Part shown: piece by piece, positions 24,498 through 33,115 of the stretch
How the letters are laid out: each line of letters opens with the position of its first letter
How positions within the stretch are numbered: position 1 is the first letter of the stretch
Notes under the pieces: model-generated
The model's input: only the letters and a program-made list of their open reading frames with translations
Database searches by the model: none
Told to the model about the DNA's origin: nothing
Assembly: GCA_020247085.1 (NCBI GenBank)
Contig: JADCJJ010000038.1
Location: forward strand, 1 to 42,725
DNA: 42,725 nucleotides
Source of the DNA: Myxococcaceae bacterium
Lineage (GTDB): Bacteria; Myxococcota; Myxococcia; Myxococcales; Myxococcaceae
Direction of reading: 5' to 3'
Position numbers and translations under genes: made by a program

Positions 24498-26902
24498 GGG
24501 CCGACGAAGACCTCGACGTCGATGGTTCGCGCCGGGCCCTCGACCGACAGCGCACCGCCGGCGCCCGTCAGCGGCCCCTGCCCCTGCAAGCGAACGACGG
24601 GCCGCGGGCCGGCGCGCGCGACACACCCGCGCTGGGTGGGCGAGGCGCAGTCGGGCAGGGCGACGCCCCCCTCGGCGAAGGCCGCCTCGCCCGAGGGTGA
24701 CGACGACCACGTGGTGCCGTCGCGCTCGACGAAGCGGGCGGCCCCGCCGGGCGCCCACCACACCACCCGCTCGCGCTCGACGTCGTCGAGGTCGACCGTC
24801 GGAGGCTCCGCCGGCACCAGGGTGTCGACGCGCTCCGGCAGCCGCGGCACCACCGCGCCCCGGCGCAGCCACGCCGGAATGTCGCCGGGCCCCGCCTCGG
24901 CCGTCACGTCTGCCGGGCCCACCAACCGGCCAGCGCCCGTCAACGGCACCCACTCCCCGGCCGGCACGTGCACCGCCCGCCGCGTCGCGCCCTCGTCGAC
25001 GATGGGCGCCACCAGCAGGCTGGGGCCGAGCAGGTACTCGTCGCTCACCGTCCAGGCCAGAGCGTCGTCGGGGTGCTCGAGGAAGAGCCCGCGCATGATG
25101 GGCACGCCGGTGGCTTCGGCCTCGCGCGCCAGCCCATCGAGGTACGGGAAGAGCCCGACGTGCACCTTCGCCCACCGCTTGAAGTGCGCCAGCGTCTCGG
25201 CGTCCTTCTCGAAGCTCCAGTTGTCTCGCGGGTCGATGCCGTGGTGCGTGCGCATCACCGGCGACAGCGCGCCGAGCGTCGTCCAGCGGAAGAAGAGCTC
25301 CTTCGTCGAGTTCGGGTTCGTCGCCGACTGGTACCCGGCGATGTCGTGCGCGTACGTCGACACGCCGGCGAGCCCGAGGTTGATTCCCATGGGAATCACC
25401 GTGAAGAGCCCGTCGTCGCGTTGAAAGCTGGTGCGCTGGTCGCCGGCCCACACCACCGGCGCCAGCGAGTTGGTGCCGAACCACCCGGCCCGGGAGAAGA
25501 AGGCGAGCCGCGAGCCCGACGGGTCGCGCTCCCGCAGCACCTCGGCGTTGAGGCGCACCCACTCGGTCGGGTACCGGTTGTGCGCCTCGAGCGGGTTCTC
25601 GCCGCTGGCCAACACCGCGTCGTGCGGCAGCCACTCGCCGTAGTCCGCCATCCACCCCTTGAAGCCGACGTCGAGCGCGAGGCGCAGGTAGCGCTTCACC
25701 CACGCCCGCGTCTCGGGCCGCGACAGGTCCGCCAGCCCCGTCGGCTTGAAGGTCACGCCGTCGAAGAGATAGGGGGCGCCGCGCGCGGTGGTGACGAAGT
25801 GCCCGCCGGCGGTGGCCTCGTCGAAGATGCGCTCCTTCTCGACGATGAAGGTGTTGAAGTAGGCCTGCCAGTCGAAGCCCTGCGCCGCCAGCTCCGCCGC
25901 CAGCGCCTCGGCGCCCGGGTAGAGCGCGCGGTCCAGGTCCCACTCCTCCTCGAGCCGGTAGCCCATCGCGTTCTCCCGCCCTCCGCGGAAGTCCTCGGTC
26001 CAGATGGCTGACGAGGGAATGTCGTTGTCACGCAGCACCTTCGCGACGCGGCGCACCTCGGCCGAGCCGAAGATGGCGTCGTTCCACGGCGCGAAGGCCA
26101 TCGTCGGCGCGCGCGCTGGCCGCCCCAGCACACCCGCGGTCGCCCGCGACAGGGCCGCCTTCGGCGTCTCGCCGTGGAAGACCCACAGGGTGAAGGCGTT
26201 GCTCCACACCTCGACGCGCCAGCGGCTCGCGTCGCCGGTGCACAGCTCGAAGACGCTGCGGGCGTCGCTCTCGGCCACCGCGATGAAGCCCCGGTTCGAG
26301 AGGAAGGTGGGCATCGGGTAGCTCGAGGCGTGGCGCGTGCCCTCGAGCATCCACGCCTCGGGGTACTCATCGTCGGCGAGGCGCTTGCCGATGCCGGGCT
26401 CGCTCGTCCACAGGGCGACGGTGTGGCCCCGGTGGTCGACGCCGTCGGCCTGGCCGCCGAAGCCGAGGAAGCGGTCGGTCTCGGCGCAGGCGAAGGACAG
26501 CGAGAGGCGGTTCACCGAGGGGTCGGCCGCGCGCACCGAGAGGGCCAGCGCTCCGTCGGTCGCCGTCGCCTCGACCGCGACGACGACCGCGCCCTGGGCG
26601 TCACGGTAGCTGCCACGGCCCGCGCTCGCCGAGAGCTGGTCCCACGAGAACTGCGCGGCCTCGACCCATGGCTGGGCGCCGTCGGTGACGCGCCAGCTGC
26701 CGTACTGCATCTCGTAGCGCGCCCTCGACGTGCGGACCGCCGCCTGGGCGCCCGTCGCGCCGGTCAACAGCGTGGCGCCCCGCGCCGACACCGAGAGGAC
26801 CCCCTGCGAGACCGGCAGCTCGAAGCCACCCCACTGCGGAACGGACGGAGCACAGCCAGCCAGGACGAGCACCACGGGCACGAGACGCACGTGGTCCGTC
26901 AT
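24494..26902 (-). CDS. Lipoprotein glycoside hydrolase family 31 (YihQ-like branch)
   Basis: An 802-residue exported glycosidase with a clear lipoprotein signal (VRLVPVVLVLAGC, Cys17). The catalytic barrel carries the GH31 nucleophile block KGWMADYGEWLP (Asp420) and the acid/base block VVWAGDQ (Asp488). These blocks, with the following GLFTVIPMGINLGLAGVSTYAHDIAGY, resemble the YihQ sulfoquinovosidase branch more than classic alpha-glucosidases. The residues that select the sulfonate could not be verified, so the substrate is open: sulfoquinovosides, other alpha-glycosides or a polysaccharide. ATG 26902 was chosen because the longer ORF only adds residues before the signal peptide. Its stop overlaps the deformylase start. 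It is likely used to degrade external glycans or glycolipids. Confidence 0.93.
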   Translation of the reverse strand: MTDHVRLVPVVLVLAGCAPSVPQWGGFELPVSQGVLSVSARGATLLTGATGAQAAVRTSRARYEMQYGSWRVTDGAQPWVEAAQFSWDQLSASAGRGSYRDAQGAVVVAVEATATDGALALSVRAADPSVNRLSLSFACAETDRFLGFGGQADGVDHRGHTVALWTSEPGIGKRLADDEYPEAWMLEGTRHASSYPMPTFLSNRGFIAVAESDARSVFELCTGDASRWRVEVWSNAFTLWVFHGETPKAALSRATAGVLGRPARAPTMAFAPWNDAIFGSAEVRRVAKVLRDNDIPSSAIWTEDFRGGRENAMGYRLEEEWDLDRALYPGAEALAAELAAQGFDWQAYFNTFIVEKERIFDEATAGGHFVTTARGAPYLFDGVTFKPTGLADLSRPETRAWVKRYLRLALDVGFKGWMADYGEWLPHDAVLASGENPLEAHNRYPTEWVRLNAEVLRERDPSGSRLAFFSRAGWFGTNSLAPVVWAGDQRTSFQRDDGLFTVIPMGINLGLAGVSTYAHDIAGYQSATNPNSTKELFFRWTTLGALSPVMRTHHGIDPRDNWSFEKDAETLAHFKRWAKVHVGLFPYLDGLAREAEATGVPIMRGLFLEHPDDALAWTVSDEYLLGPSLLVAPIVDEGATRRAVHVPAGEWVPLTGAGRLVGPADVTAEAGPGDIPAWLRRGAVVPRLPERVDTLVPAEPPTVDLDDVERERVVWWAPGGAARFVERDGTTWSSSPSGEAAFAEGGVALPDCASPTQRGCVARAGPRPVVRLQGQGPLTGAGGALSVEGPARTIDVEVFVGP

Positions 26903-26965
26903 AGCGCAGGCGACCATCCGCGGGCGGGCCGGCGACGCGCGCACCCTCGTCGACGGCCGACAGCG

Positions 26966-27328
26966 TCACAGCTCGAGCGGCTGGCAGCGGAAGACGAGCT
27001 CGCGTGTCACATTCGCCCGCCTCGCCGCCGGGCGGGAGGCCACTGGGATGACCACCGTGGGCCCGAGCACCACCGTGGCCGTCGACACCTGGAGCGCGCC
27101 GTCATTGACCGCCTCGGCGGGTCCCCGGCAGTGCGCCTGCATCGCCGTCTCGGCCGAGCGCCGCCCCGGCGCTGAGTCCACGTACTGCACGCGATGCAGC
27201 CCCCCAACGCCGCGAATGACGAAAGCCGGCGCGGCGTCTGCACCGGGCGTGTACAGCTTCACGGGCTTGAGGCCGGCGCACCCGGCGAGGGCGAGGGCCA
27301 GCGCGACGCACGACCACGAAGAGCGCAT
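26966..27328 (-). CDS. Small lipoprotein of unknown function
   Basis: A 120-residue protein with a classic lipoprotein signal (MRSSWSCVALALALAGC). ATG 27328 is well supported by AAGGGAG five bases upstream; the longer track ORF has no such site. The mature part has about 100 residues and no recognised domain. Two further cysteines (AHCRG and FRCQP) could form a disulphide. It lies 63 bases upstream of the GH31 gene on the same strand and may lead that transcription unit. It is probably in the outer or inner membrane leaflet facing the periplasm. Confidence 0.78.
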   Translation of the reverse strand: MRSSWSCVALALALAGCAGLKPVKLYTPGADAAPAFVIRGVGGLHRVQYVDSAPGRRSAETAMQAHCRGPAEAVNDGALQVSTATVVLGPTVVIPVASRPAARRANVTRELVFRCQPLEL

Positions 27329-27877
27329 GTGTTCTCCCTTGAAGACCAACGACCGGTGTGTCGCGACGGCGCCAGTGCACGTCAAGCCAACCGGGGCCTC
27401 GCACGGGGCCGCACGGCCACCCACTCAGACGAGCGGCCCTGTCGCGCCCCCGCTCGAACGGAGCCCCCACGCAACCTTCGGCCACGATGTCAGACGATGC
27501 TGTACACCTGCCTTCATCGAGCGACAGCCATCCGTTGCCCAGGCCCGTCTGGTGCTCCCCTCGAGCCGTGCCCACGGGCGCGTCAGCACGCTCGAAGCGC
27601 TCACGGCGCGCCGCGTGGCCGACGTCTTCACCCACCAACCGCTCTTCCTCGGGGCCACGCGTCTGTTCGGCCGCGGCACCTCCATGCACGCGGGGATGTC
27701 GACGTTGATGGCTGAGGCGTTCGCAATCAGTCAGCTGCCCGCGCCCCTTCGACGCGCCAACGAGGTGAGCTGGGTGCTCCGCGAGACGCTGTTTCAGACG
27801 CTCTGCGCGTCACGTCTGGCGGCGCCGTCACCGGCAGCGCTGGCGAGCCGTCTCGGCCTCGCGTACGCAGGCCGCCG
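27329..27877. other. 549-base gap with odd composition and a possible gene remnant
   Basis: This divergent intergenic stretch has more A and T at third positions than the surrounding genes. A plus-strand frame from GTG 27552 to the stop at 27908 would encode about 118 residues (RVADVFTHQPLFLGATRLFG in the middle). It has weaker G/C bias than its neighbours and overlaps the NUDIX start by 31 bases. An ATG at 27487 with a different frame feeds into it, as though a frameshift separated them. I cannot assign a function. It may be a decayed gene, imported DNA, or chance, and it must also hold the two divergent promoters. Confidence 0.35.
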
Positions 27878-28483
27878 ATGCGATGGCTCGAGTGGGTTCA
27901 GACGCTGACGACCGTCTCGCAGCGCGGGCTCGCGTACTCGAAGGACCCATACGACCGGGAGAACTACGAGCTGGTGCGCGCGCTGTGCGCCGAGATGATT
28001 GCCCTCGGCTCCGGCGCGCCCCTCACGGACACCCTCTCGGCCCTCACGAACCAGACCGGCTACCCCACGCCGCGGGTCGACGTGCGGGCCGCGGTGGCCC
28101 ACGACGGCCGCGTGCTGCTGGTGAAGGAGACGCAGGACGGCCGCTGGGCGCTCCCCGGCGGCTGGGCCGACCTCGGCGTCTCGCCCGCCGAGATGGCGGC
28201 GAAGGAGGTGCGCGAGGAGGCAGGCTACGAGGTGCGCGCGAGCCGGCTCCTCGGCGTCTTCGGCAAGAAGCTCGACCCGAAGAGCGTCTTCAGTGTCTAC
28301 AAGCTCGTCTTCCTGTGCGAGCGCGTCGGCGGCGAGGCCCGCGTCGGGCACGAGACGAGCGCGGTGGGCTTCTTCGCGCGCGACGCGCTGCCGCAGCTCT
28401 CCCTGCACCGCACCCACCCACGACACCTCGAGGCCGTCTTCGCCCGCCTCGACGACCCCACCCTGCCGCCCTTCTTCGAGTGA
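27878..28483 (+). CDS. NUDIX hydrolase with Nudix_N domain (ADP-ribose pyrophosphatase-like)
   Basis: A 201-residue pyrophosphohydrolase. The first 60 residues (MRWLEWVQTL, then GLAYSKDPYDRENYELVR) match the N-terminal domain found on the B. subtilis YjhB-like group of NUDIX enzymes. The NUDIX box is GGWADLGVSPAEMAAKEVRE followed by EAG. Two box positions differ from the textbook: the first glutamate is valine and the arginine is lysine, a variation I recall from this subgroup. The metal-binding REE glutamates are present. Likely substrates are ADP-ribose or related nucleoside diphosphate compounds; this is family knowledge, not proof. The start ATG fits the conserved N-terminus exactly. It converges on the M20 amidohydrolase gene. 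Confidence 0.9.
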   Translation: MRWLEWVQTLTTVSQRGLAYSKDPYDRENYELVRALCAEMIALGSGAPLTDTLSALTNQTGYPTPRVDVRAAVAHDGRVLLVKETQDGRWALPGGWADLGVSPAEMAAKEVREEAGYEVRASRLLGVFGKKLDPKSVFSVYKLVFLCERVGGEARVGHETSAVGFFARDALPQLSLHRTHPRHLEAVFARLDDPTLPPFFE

Positions 28484-28523
28484 GCGCCCCATCGGCCGCG
28501 GCGCGCGCGGCGTCGGCGGGCCG

Positions 28524-29759
28524 TCACTCGAGCAGCGCCAGCGCGCTGGCCGTCAGCACCTCGACGCCCACGTCGATGGCAGCCTCGTCGGGCAGAAACT
28601 GCGCGGCGTGCAGCGAGGGCAACCCGTCGCCCTTCGTCGCCGCGTACGTCGCCGGCGAGACGGCCCCCACCCACAGGAGCACCGAGGGGAAGCCGCCGGC
28701 GACGCCGTAGGCCCCGAAGTCCTCTCCGGCCATCGAGCGCTCCACCGCGCGCACCGCCCCGGCGGCGAGCCGCGACGTCAACACCGGCCGCAGGCGCTCC
28801 ACCAGCGCGGCGTCGTTCACCGTCGCGTTCGCGCCGTTCTCGATTGTGATGGCGGGCGGCTTCGGCGACCGGCCACCCTCGGCCTCGGCCTTCGCCAGCC
28901 GCGTGAGGCCCTCGCGCAGCGCCTGGCGGGTGGCGTCGGTGTAGCTCCGCGCGGTCAACTGCAGCCGCACCTCGCCCGGCACGATGTTGTGCTTGGTGCC
29001 GCCGTGAATGCTGCCGACCGTCACCACCGCCGGCTCGAAGGGGCTGCGCTCCCGCGACACCAGCGTCTGCACCGCCGTCACGAAGCGCGCCGCGATGACG
29101 ATGGGGTCCACCGTCTGGTGGGGGTACGCGCCGTGTCCCGACGCGCCGAAGAAGGTGACGTCGACGTTGTCGACGTTGGCGAGCGCCGGGCCGCTGATGA
29201 GGCCGACGGTGCCCGCCGGCAGCCCCGCGTGCGTGTGCAGGGCGAGCGCCGCCACGGGCCGGGGCACCTTCGAGAGCACCCCGTCCCTCAACATCGCGCT
29301 GGCGCCCGTGCCGACCTCCTCGGCCGGCTGCGCGAGGAACACCACCGTCCCCCGCCAACCGGCCCGCTGCTCGGCCAGCGCCACCGCCGCGCCCAGCCAC
29401 GACGCCATGTGCAGGTCGTGCCCACACGCGTGCATCACCCCGGGGACCCGGCTCGCGTAGCTCGCGCCCGTCGCCTCCTGCACCGGCAGGGCGTCGAGGT
29501 CGGTCCGGAGCAGCACCGTCGGCCCGGCTCCGTTCGCCAGCACCGCGATGAACCCGGCCCCGCCCAGCTTCGCCGTCACCGCATAGCCGAGCGCCTTCAG
29601 CCGCGCCGCGAGCAGCGCCGCCGTCTTCACCTCCTGGCCCGAGAGCTCCGGCGCCGCGTGGAGCTGCCGGTAGACCGGCCGGGCCTCGGCGATGCCCTTC
29701 CCCAGGGCGTCGCCTGGGGGCACGGCGGCGAGGAGCGCGAGCGCGAGCATGGCGGTCAT
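28524..29759 (-). CDS. Exported M20-family amidohydrolase
   Basis: A 411-residue zinc-dependent amidohydrolase of the M20 (hippurate / N-acyl-amino-acid hydrolase) family. The metal ligands are visible: Cys112 and His114 in HACGHDLH, the EE pair in QPAEEVGTG (about 147-148), the later histidine block LALHTHAGLPAG, and a C-terminal SLHAAQF. The dimerisation-domain block GASGHGAYPHQTVDP is also present. A short signal-like N-terminus (MTAMLALALLAAVPPG) suggests export. ATG 29759 was chosen because the longer ORF only adds low-complexity residues; ATG 29750 is also possible. It likely releases amino acids from N-acyl or N-aminoacyl conjugates in the periplasm. It is convergent with the NUDIX gene. 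Confidence 0.9.
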   Translation of the reverse strand: MTAMLALALLAAVPPGDALGKGIAEARPVYRQLHAAPELSGQEVKTAALLAARLKALGYAVTAKLGGAGFIAVLANGAGPTVLLRTDLDALPVQEATGASYASRVPGVMHACGHDLHMASWLGAAVALAEQRAGWRGTVVFLAQPAEEVGTGASAMLRDGVLSKVPRPVAALALHTHAGLPAGTVGLISGPALANVDNVDVTFFGASGHGAYPHQTVDPIVIAARFVTAVQTLVSRERSPFEPAVVTVGSIHGGTKHNIVPGEVRLQLTARSYTDATRQALREGLTRLAKAEAEGGRSPKPPAITIENGANATVNDAALVERLRPVLTSRLAAGAVRAVERSMAGEDFGAYGVAGGFPSVLLWVGAVSPATYAATKGDGLPSLHAAQFLPDEAAIDVGVEVLTASALALLE

Positions 29760-30257
29760 GGGCGCGTAGCTTGCGCTGGCCCGAGGGGCGCCGTCGACAG
29801 CGCCGGCTGGCGAGTCACGCACGGCGTTGGAGGGACTCGGGGTCGCCACGACGGCGTCTGCCACCGCTCGCGACCTGCCGGGCGACGCCGTGGCGCTGGG
29901 AGCCCGTGCGCCCGAGGGCACGACCGGCGCGGAGGTGAACCAAGGCCGGGGGGCAGCCCCCCCCCGAACGGCGCGAGGCTCACCCGAACGCGGCGTGGTG
30001 GGCCCGCGCCCCAGCCGACCGACGACGTGTCGGGCGACCGGCCCCGGGCTCGGGGGGCGCTCCGAGGCCTCGGGCGACCAGGGGAAGGATGCACGCCGGC
30101 CTCGGGCGTGACGACCAGGGCCGCTGGAACGCGCTCGCCCGAGGCTGGAGCGCTCGCTCGAGGCGCGCGGGGCGACCTCGCGGCGCCCGGCGCAGACGCG
30201 GCTGCGCGCGGTGGATTTCGTGGAACCGCCCGCCGGTTTGGAGCAAGCAGGCCCGCG
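29760..30257. other. 498-base intergenic region, no gene seen
   Basis: The divergent gap between the amidohydrolase and the desaturase-like gene. All ORFs across it are extensions or shadows with no protein-like features. It holds a G6-CAG-C9 stretch at 29948-29965 that could form a short hairpin. Both flanking promoters should lie here, but no confident -35/-10 pair is visible. Confidence 0.5.
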
Positions 30258-31877
30258 ATGCCCTGGTACCTGTGGACGCTCGCCGCGCTGGCCACCCTCA
30301 TTGCCGTGGGGTGGTTCGTCGTGCCTTCGCTGCTGCGCGCGCTCATCAAGCGGCGCCTGTCGAACTACCGCGTCGAGGTGACGGTACCCGACCCCGGCAG
30401 GCCGGAGCGCCTGACGTCACCCCGGCGGGTGGCCGTGCTCGGCGGCGGCGTCGCCGGCCTCACCGCCGCCATCACGCTGGCCCGGCGTGGCTTCGAGGTC
30501 GAGCTCTTCGAGGCCAACGCCTACCTCGGCGGCAAGCTGGGCAGCTGGAAGGTGCCCCTGCCCGGCGGCGACGAGGCCTGGGTCAGCCACGGGTTCCACG
30601 CGTTCTTTTCGAACTACTTCAACCTCAACCGCTTCCTCGACTCGCTGGGCCTGCGGCGCGAGTTCACCAGCATCGGCGAGTACGTCATCCTCGGCACCGA
30701 CGGCGCCGAGGTGCGCTTCGGCGCGCTCGACACCACGCCGGTCTTCAACCTCTTCTCCCTGGCCCGGAAGGGCGTGTTCCGCTTCCGCGACGTGCTGAAG
30801 GCGCCGGCCCGCGACGTCTTCGGCGTCTTCCTCGAGTACGACGAGCGAGAGACGTTCGCCCGCTACGATGACGTCTCGTTCGCCGACTTCGACCGCCTCA
30901 CGAAGCTGCCACCGCGGCTCAAGCTCGCCTTCAACACCTTCGCGCGCGCGTTCTTCTCCGACGAAGACAAGCTCTCGCTCGCCGAGCTCATCAAGTCGTT
31001 CCACTTCTACTACCTCGGGCAGGACGGCGGCCTCGTCTACGACTACCCGGTGCACGACTACGAGCCGCAGTTCCTCTCGCCGATGCGCCAGGAGCTCGAC
31101 CGCCACGGCGCGAAGGTGCACCTGTCGACCCGCGTCGAGCACCTCGAGGCCCTCGACAGGGGCTTCCGCGTCAACGGGAGCGCCTTCGACCGGGTGGTGC
31201 TGGCGACCGACGTGGTGGGCGCCCGCAGCGTCGTCACCGCCGCCACCGGCCTGCCCGACGCCGTGAAGGCGCCCTTCGCGCAGCTCGCCACCGGCCAGCG
31301 CTACGCCGTGCTGCGAATCTGGATCGACAAGGACGTGCGCGAGGGCTTCCCCCCCTTCGTCATCACCGACCGCGAGCAGGTGCTCGACGCCTTCGCGACG
31401 TACCACCGCTTCGAGCACGAGGCGCAGACGTGGGCAAAGAAGCACGGCGGCGCGGTGCTCGAGCTGCACTGCTACGCCGTACCCGAGGCGCTCTCGCCCG
31501 ACGAGGTGCGCACCGCGCTGCTCGGCGAGTTCGAGCGCTTCTTCCCCGAGGTGAAGGGCTTCACCCTGAAGCACGAGGTGTTTCAACTCAACCGCAACTT
31601 CACCGCCTTCCACCTCGGCATGTACCGGCACCGCCCGGGCGTCGAGAGCGGCGCGCCCGGGCTGGTGTGCGCCGGCGACTGGGTGAAGCTGCCCTTCCCC
31701 GCCATGCTCCTCGAGGCGGCCTGCGCCAGCGGGCTGCTCGCGGCGAACGCGCTCTTGCGCGAGGCAGGCCTGCGCGAGGAGCCCATCTCGTCGGTCCCCC
31801 CGCGGGGCGTGATGGCCGGCCTGCCGCAGCCCCCCGCGCGCAAGCAGCTCGTCCCCGGAGCCGGGAAGACCCCGTGA
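30258..31877 (+). CDS. Membrane-anchored FAD-dependent carotenoid desaturase-like oxidoreductase
   Basis: A 539-residue flavoprotein. It starts with a membrane helix (YLWTLAALATLIAVGWFVV, 4-22), followed by a Rossmann dinucleotide site VAVLGGGVAGLTAA (58-71) and the adenine-ribose glutamate in ELFEAN. Next is HGFHAFFSNYFNLNRFLDS, a block characteristic of the carotenoid desaturase / isomerase / CrtU-like family, and the C-terminal FAD motif VCAGDWVKLPFPAMLLE. It probably oxidises or isomerises a polyene or isoprenoid in the membrane; the exact substrate is not clear. ATG 30258 opens straight into the membrane helix; the very long track ORF upstream is spurious. Its stop overlaps the SDR start (GTGA), so the two enzymes likely act in one pathway. 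Confidence 0.88.
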   Translation: MPWYLWTLAALATLIAVGWFVVPSLLRALIKRRLSNYRVEVTVPDPGRPERLTSPRRVAVLGGGVAGLTAAITLARRGFEVELFEANAYLGGKLGSWKVPLPGGDEAWVSHGFHAFFSNYFNLNRFLDSLGLRREFTSIGEYVILGTDGAEVRFGALDTTPVFNLFSLARKGVFRFRDVLKAPARDVFGVFLEYDERETFARYDDVSFADFDRLTKLPPRLKLAFNTFARAFFSDEDKLSLAELIKSFHFYYLGQDGGLVYDYPVHDYEPQFLSPMRQELDRHGAKVHLSTRVEHLEALDRGFRVNGSAFDRVVLATDVVGARSVVTAATGLPDAVKAPFAQLATGQRYAVLRIWIDKDVREGFPPFVITDREQVLDAFATYHRFEHEAQTWAKKHGGAVLELHCYAVPEALSPDEVRTALLGEFERFFPEVKGFTLKHEVFQLNRNFTAFHLGMYRHRPGVESGAPGLVCAGDWVKLPFPAMLLEAACASGLLAANALLREAGLREEPISSVPPRGVMAGLPQPPARKQLVPGAGKTP

Positions 31878-32722
31878 GCGCCACGCGCCCCACGATGCTG
31901 GTGACCGGCGCCAACACCGGCATCGGCCTGGCGACGGCGACCGCCCTGGCCTCGACGGGCGCGCGGCTGCTCTTCGCCGGGCGCTCGAAGGAGAAGAACC
32001 TCGCCGCCATCGCCCAGGTTCGCGCCGCCGCGGGCCACGACGACCTGCACTTCGTGCCGCTCGACCTCGCCGACCTCGCCCAGGTGCGCCAGTGCGCCGA
32101 CGCGCTGAAGGCCGCCCACGAGCGGCTCGACGTGCTGGTGCTCAACGCCGGGCTGGTGCGCGTCCGCGCGCTCACCGCCCAGGGCTACGAGATGACCTTC
32201 GGGGTCAACCACCTGGGGCACATGCTGCTGACGCTCCTGCTCGAGCCGCTCCTCGTCCGGGCGGTGCCGTCGCGCGTGGTGGTGGTGGCCAGCCGCGCGC
32301 ACGAGCGCACGCGGCGCCCCATCGACTTCGCTTCGCTCCGGCGGACGACGGCGTCGTTCACCGGGTGGCGCGAGTACCAGCAGTCGAAGCTGGCCAACAT
32401 GCTGTTCGCCTTCGAGCTGGCGCGGCGGTGGCAGTCGAAGGGCGTCACCGTGCACGCCGTGCACCCGGGCGTCATCGCCTCGGACATCTGGCGCGTCGCG
32501 CCGACGCCGCTGCGGCAGCTCGGGCGGCTGCTCATGCGCACGCCCGAAGAGGGCGCCCGCGCCAGCGTGCACTGCGCCACGTCAGCGGATGCGGGCCGGG
32601 AGACGGGCCGGTACTTCGACGAAGATGGCTCGCCCCGGCAGCCGAGCCCGCTCGCGCTCGATGTGTCCGCCCAGGCGGCGCTGTGGGCCTGGTCGATGGA
32701 GGCCCTCGCGCCCTTCCGCTGA
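31874..32722 (+). CDS. Short-chain dehydrogenase/reductase (retinol dehydrogenase-like)
   Basis: A 282-residue SDR enzyme. It has the cofactor motif TGANTGIG (about residues 11-18), the NAG motif in VLVLNAG, the catalytic serine in VVVASRAH, and the YxxxK pair in REYQQSKLANM. The YQQSKLAN block and the general plan resemble the retinol dehydrogenase / WWOX-like group that acts on hydrophobic alcohols and aldehydes. The start is GTG 31874, four bases into the stop of the preceding flavoprotein (GTGA), so the two are translationally coupled. Together they may process a carotenoid or other isoprenoid, an inference from proximity. It is convergent with the Cys-rich lipoprotein gene. Confidence 0.92.
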   Translation: MSATRPTMLVTGANTGIGLATATALASTGARLLFAGRSKEKNLAAIAQVRAAAGHDDLHFVPLDLADLAQVRQCADALKAAHERLDVLVLNAGLVRVRALTAQGYEMTFGVNHLGHMLLTLLLEPLLVRAVPSRVVVVASRAHERTRRPIDFASLRRTTASFTGWREYQQSKLANMLFAFELARRWQSKGVTVHAVHPGVIASDIWRVAPTPLRQLGRLLMRTPEEGARASVHCATSADAGRETGRYFDEDGSPRQPSPLALDVSAQAALWAWSMEALAPFR

Positions 32723-32738
32723 GCCGCCCTGCTCGCCG

Positions 32739-33050
32739 TCAGGGGCAGCTGCCGCCGTCGGGGCGGTCGGCGTCACAGCCGTCGGGGAGCCGGGCGAACC
32801 CGCACTTCTTCTTCCCCTCGGGGGTCTCGACGAGGCGGCAGTCGCACTCGGGCACCAGCGCCGCGCACGCCTCATTTTGCGCCGCCGTCGGGTTCGCGAG
32901 GCTCTCGGCCGTCGCCGCCCGCTGAAGGCACGTGTTGCGGTCGAAACTGCTCTGCTGACACTCGCAGAGCCGCTCGGAGAGCTGCCGACAGGGGCTCTTG
33001 CAGCCGGAGGCGGCCACGAGGACGGCGACCACGAGGAGCAGCGTCTTCAT
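32739..33050 (-). CDS. Small cysteine-rich lipoprotein
   Basis: A 103-residue protein with a lipoprotein signal (MKTLLLVVAVLVAASGC). The mature part is rich in cysteines (SPCRQLSERLCECQQ, then CAALVPECDCRL, KCGF and a final SCP), more than ten in all, implying a disulphide-bonded domain in the periplasm or at the surface. ATG 33050 was chosen because it opens the signal peptide directly. I do not recognise the family and there are no metal-binding repeats. It lies 65 bases downstream of the arginase-family gene on the same strand and 16 bases from the convergent SDR stop. Confidence 0.78.
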   Translation of the reverse strand: MKTLLLVVAVLVAASGCKSPCRQLSERLCECQQSSFDRNTCLQRAATAESLANPTAAQNEACAALVPECDCRLVETPEGKKKCGFARLPDGCDADRPDGGSCP

Positions 33051-33115
33051 CAAGGCGCGCACCCTGCCACACTCCACCGGCACCGGGGCGCCGAAGTTCG
33101 GCCAGCCCTGAACGG

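Noticed and set aside
29948-29965. G6-CAG-C9 hairpin as a terminator
   Set aside because: Short stem, no T tract, and it lies between divergent genes where a terminator is not needed; could be chance in GC-rich DNA.
28293-30257. N-terminal extension of the desaturase-like ORF
   Set aside because: Reads backwards through the amidohydrolase gene; the real start at 30258 opens directly into a membrane helix.
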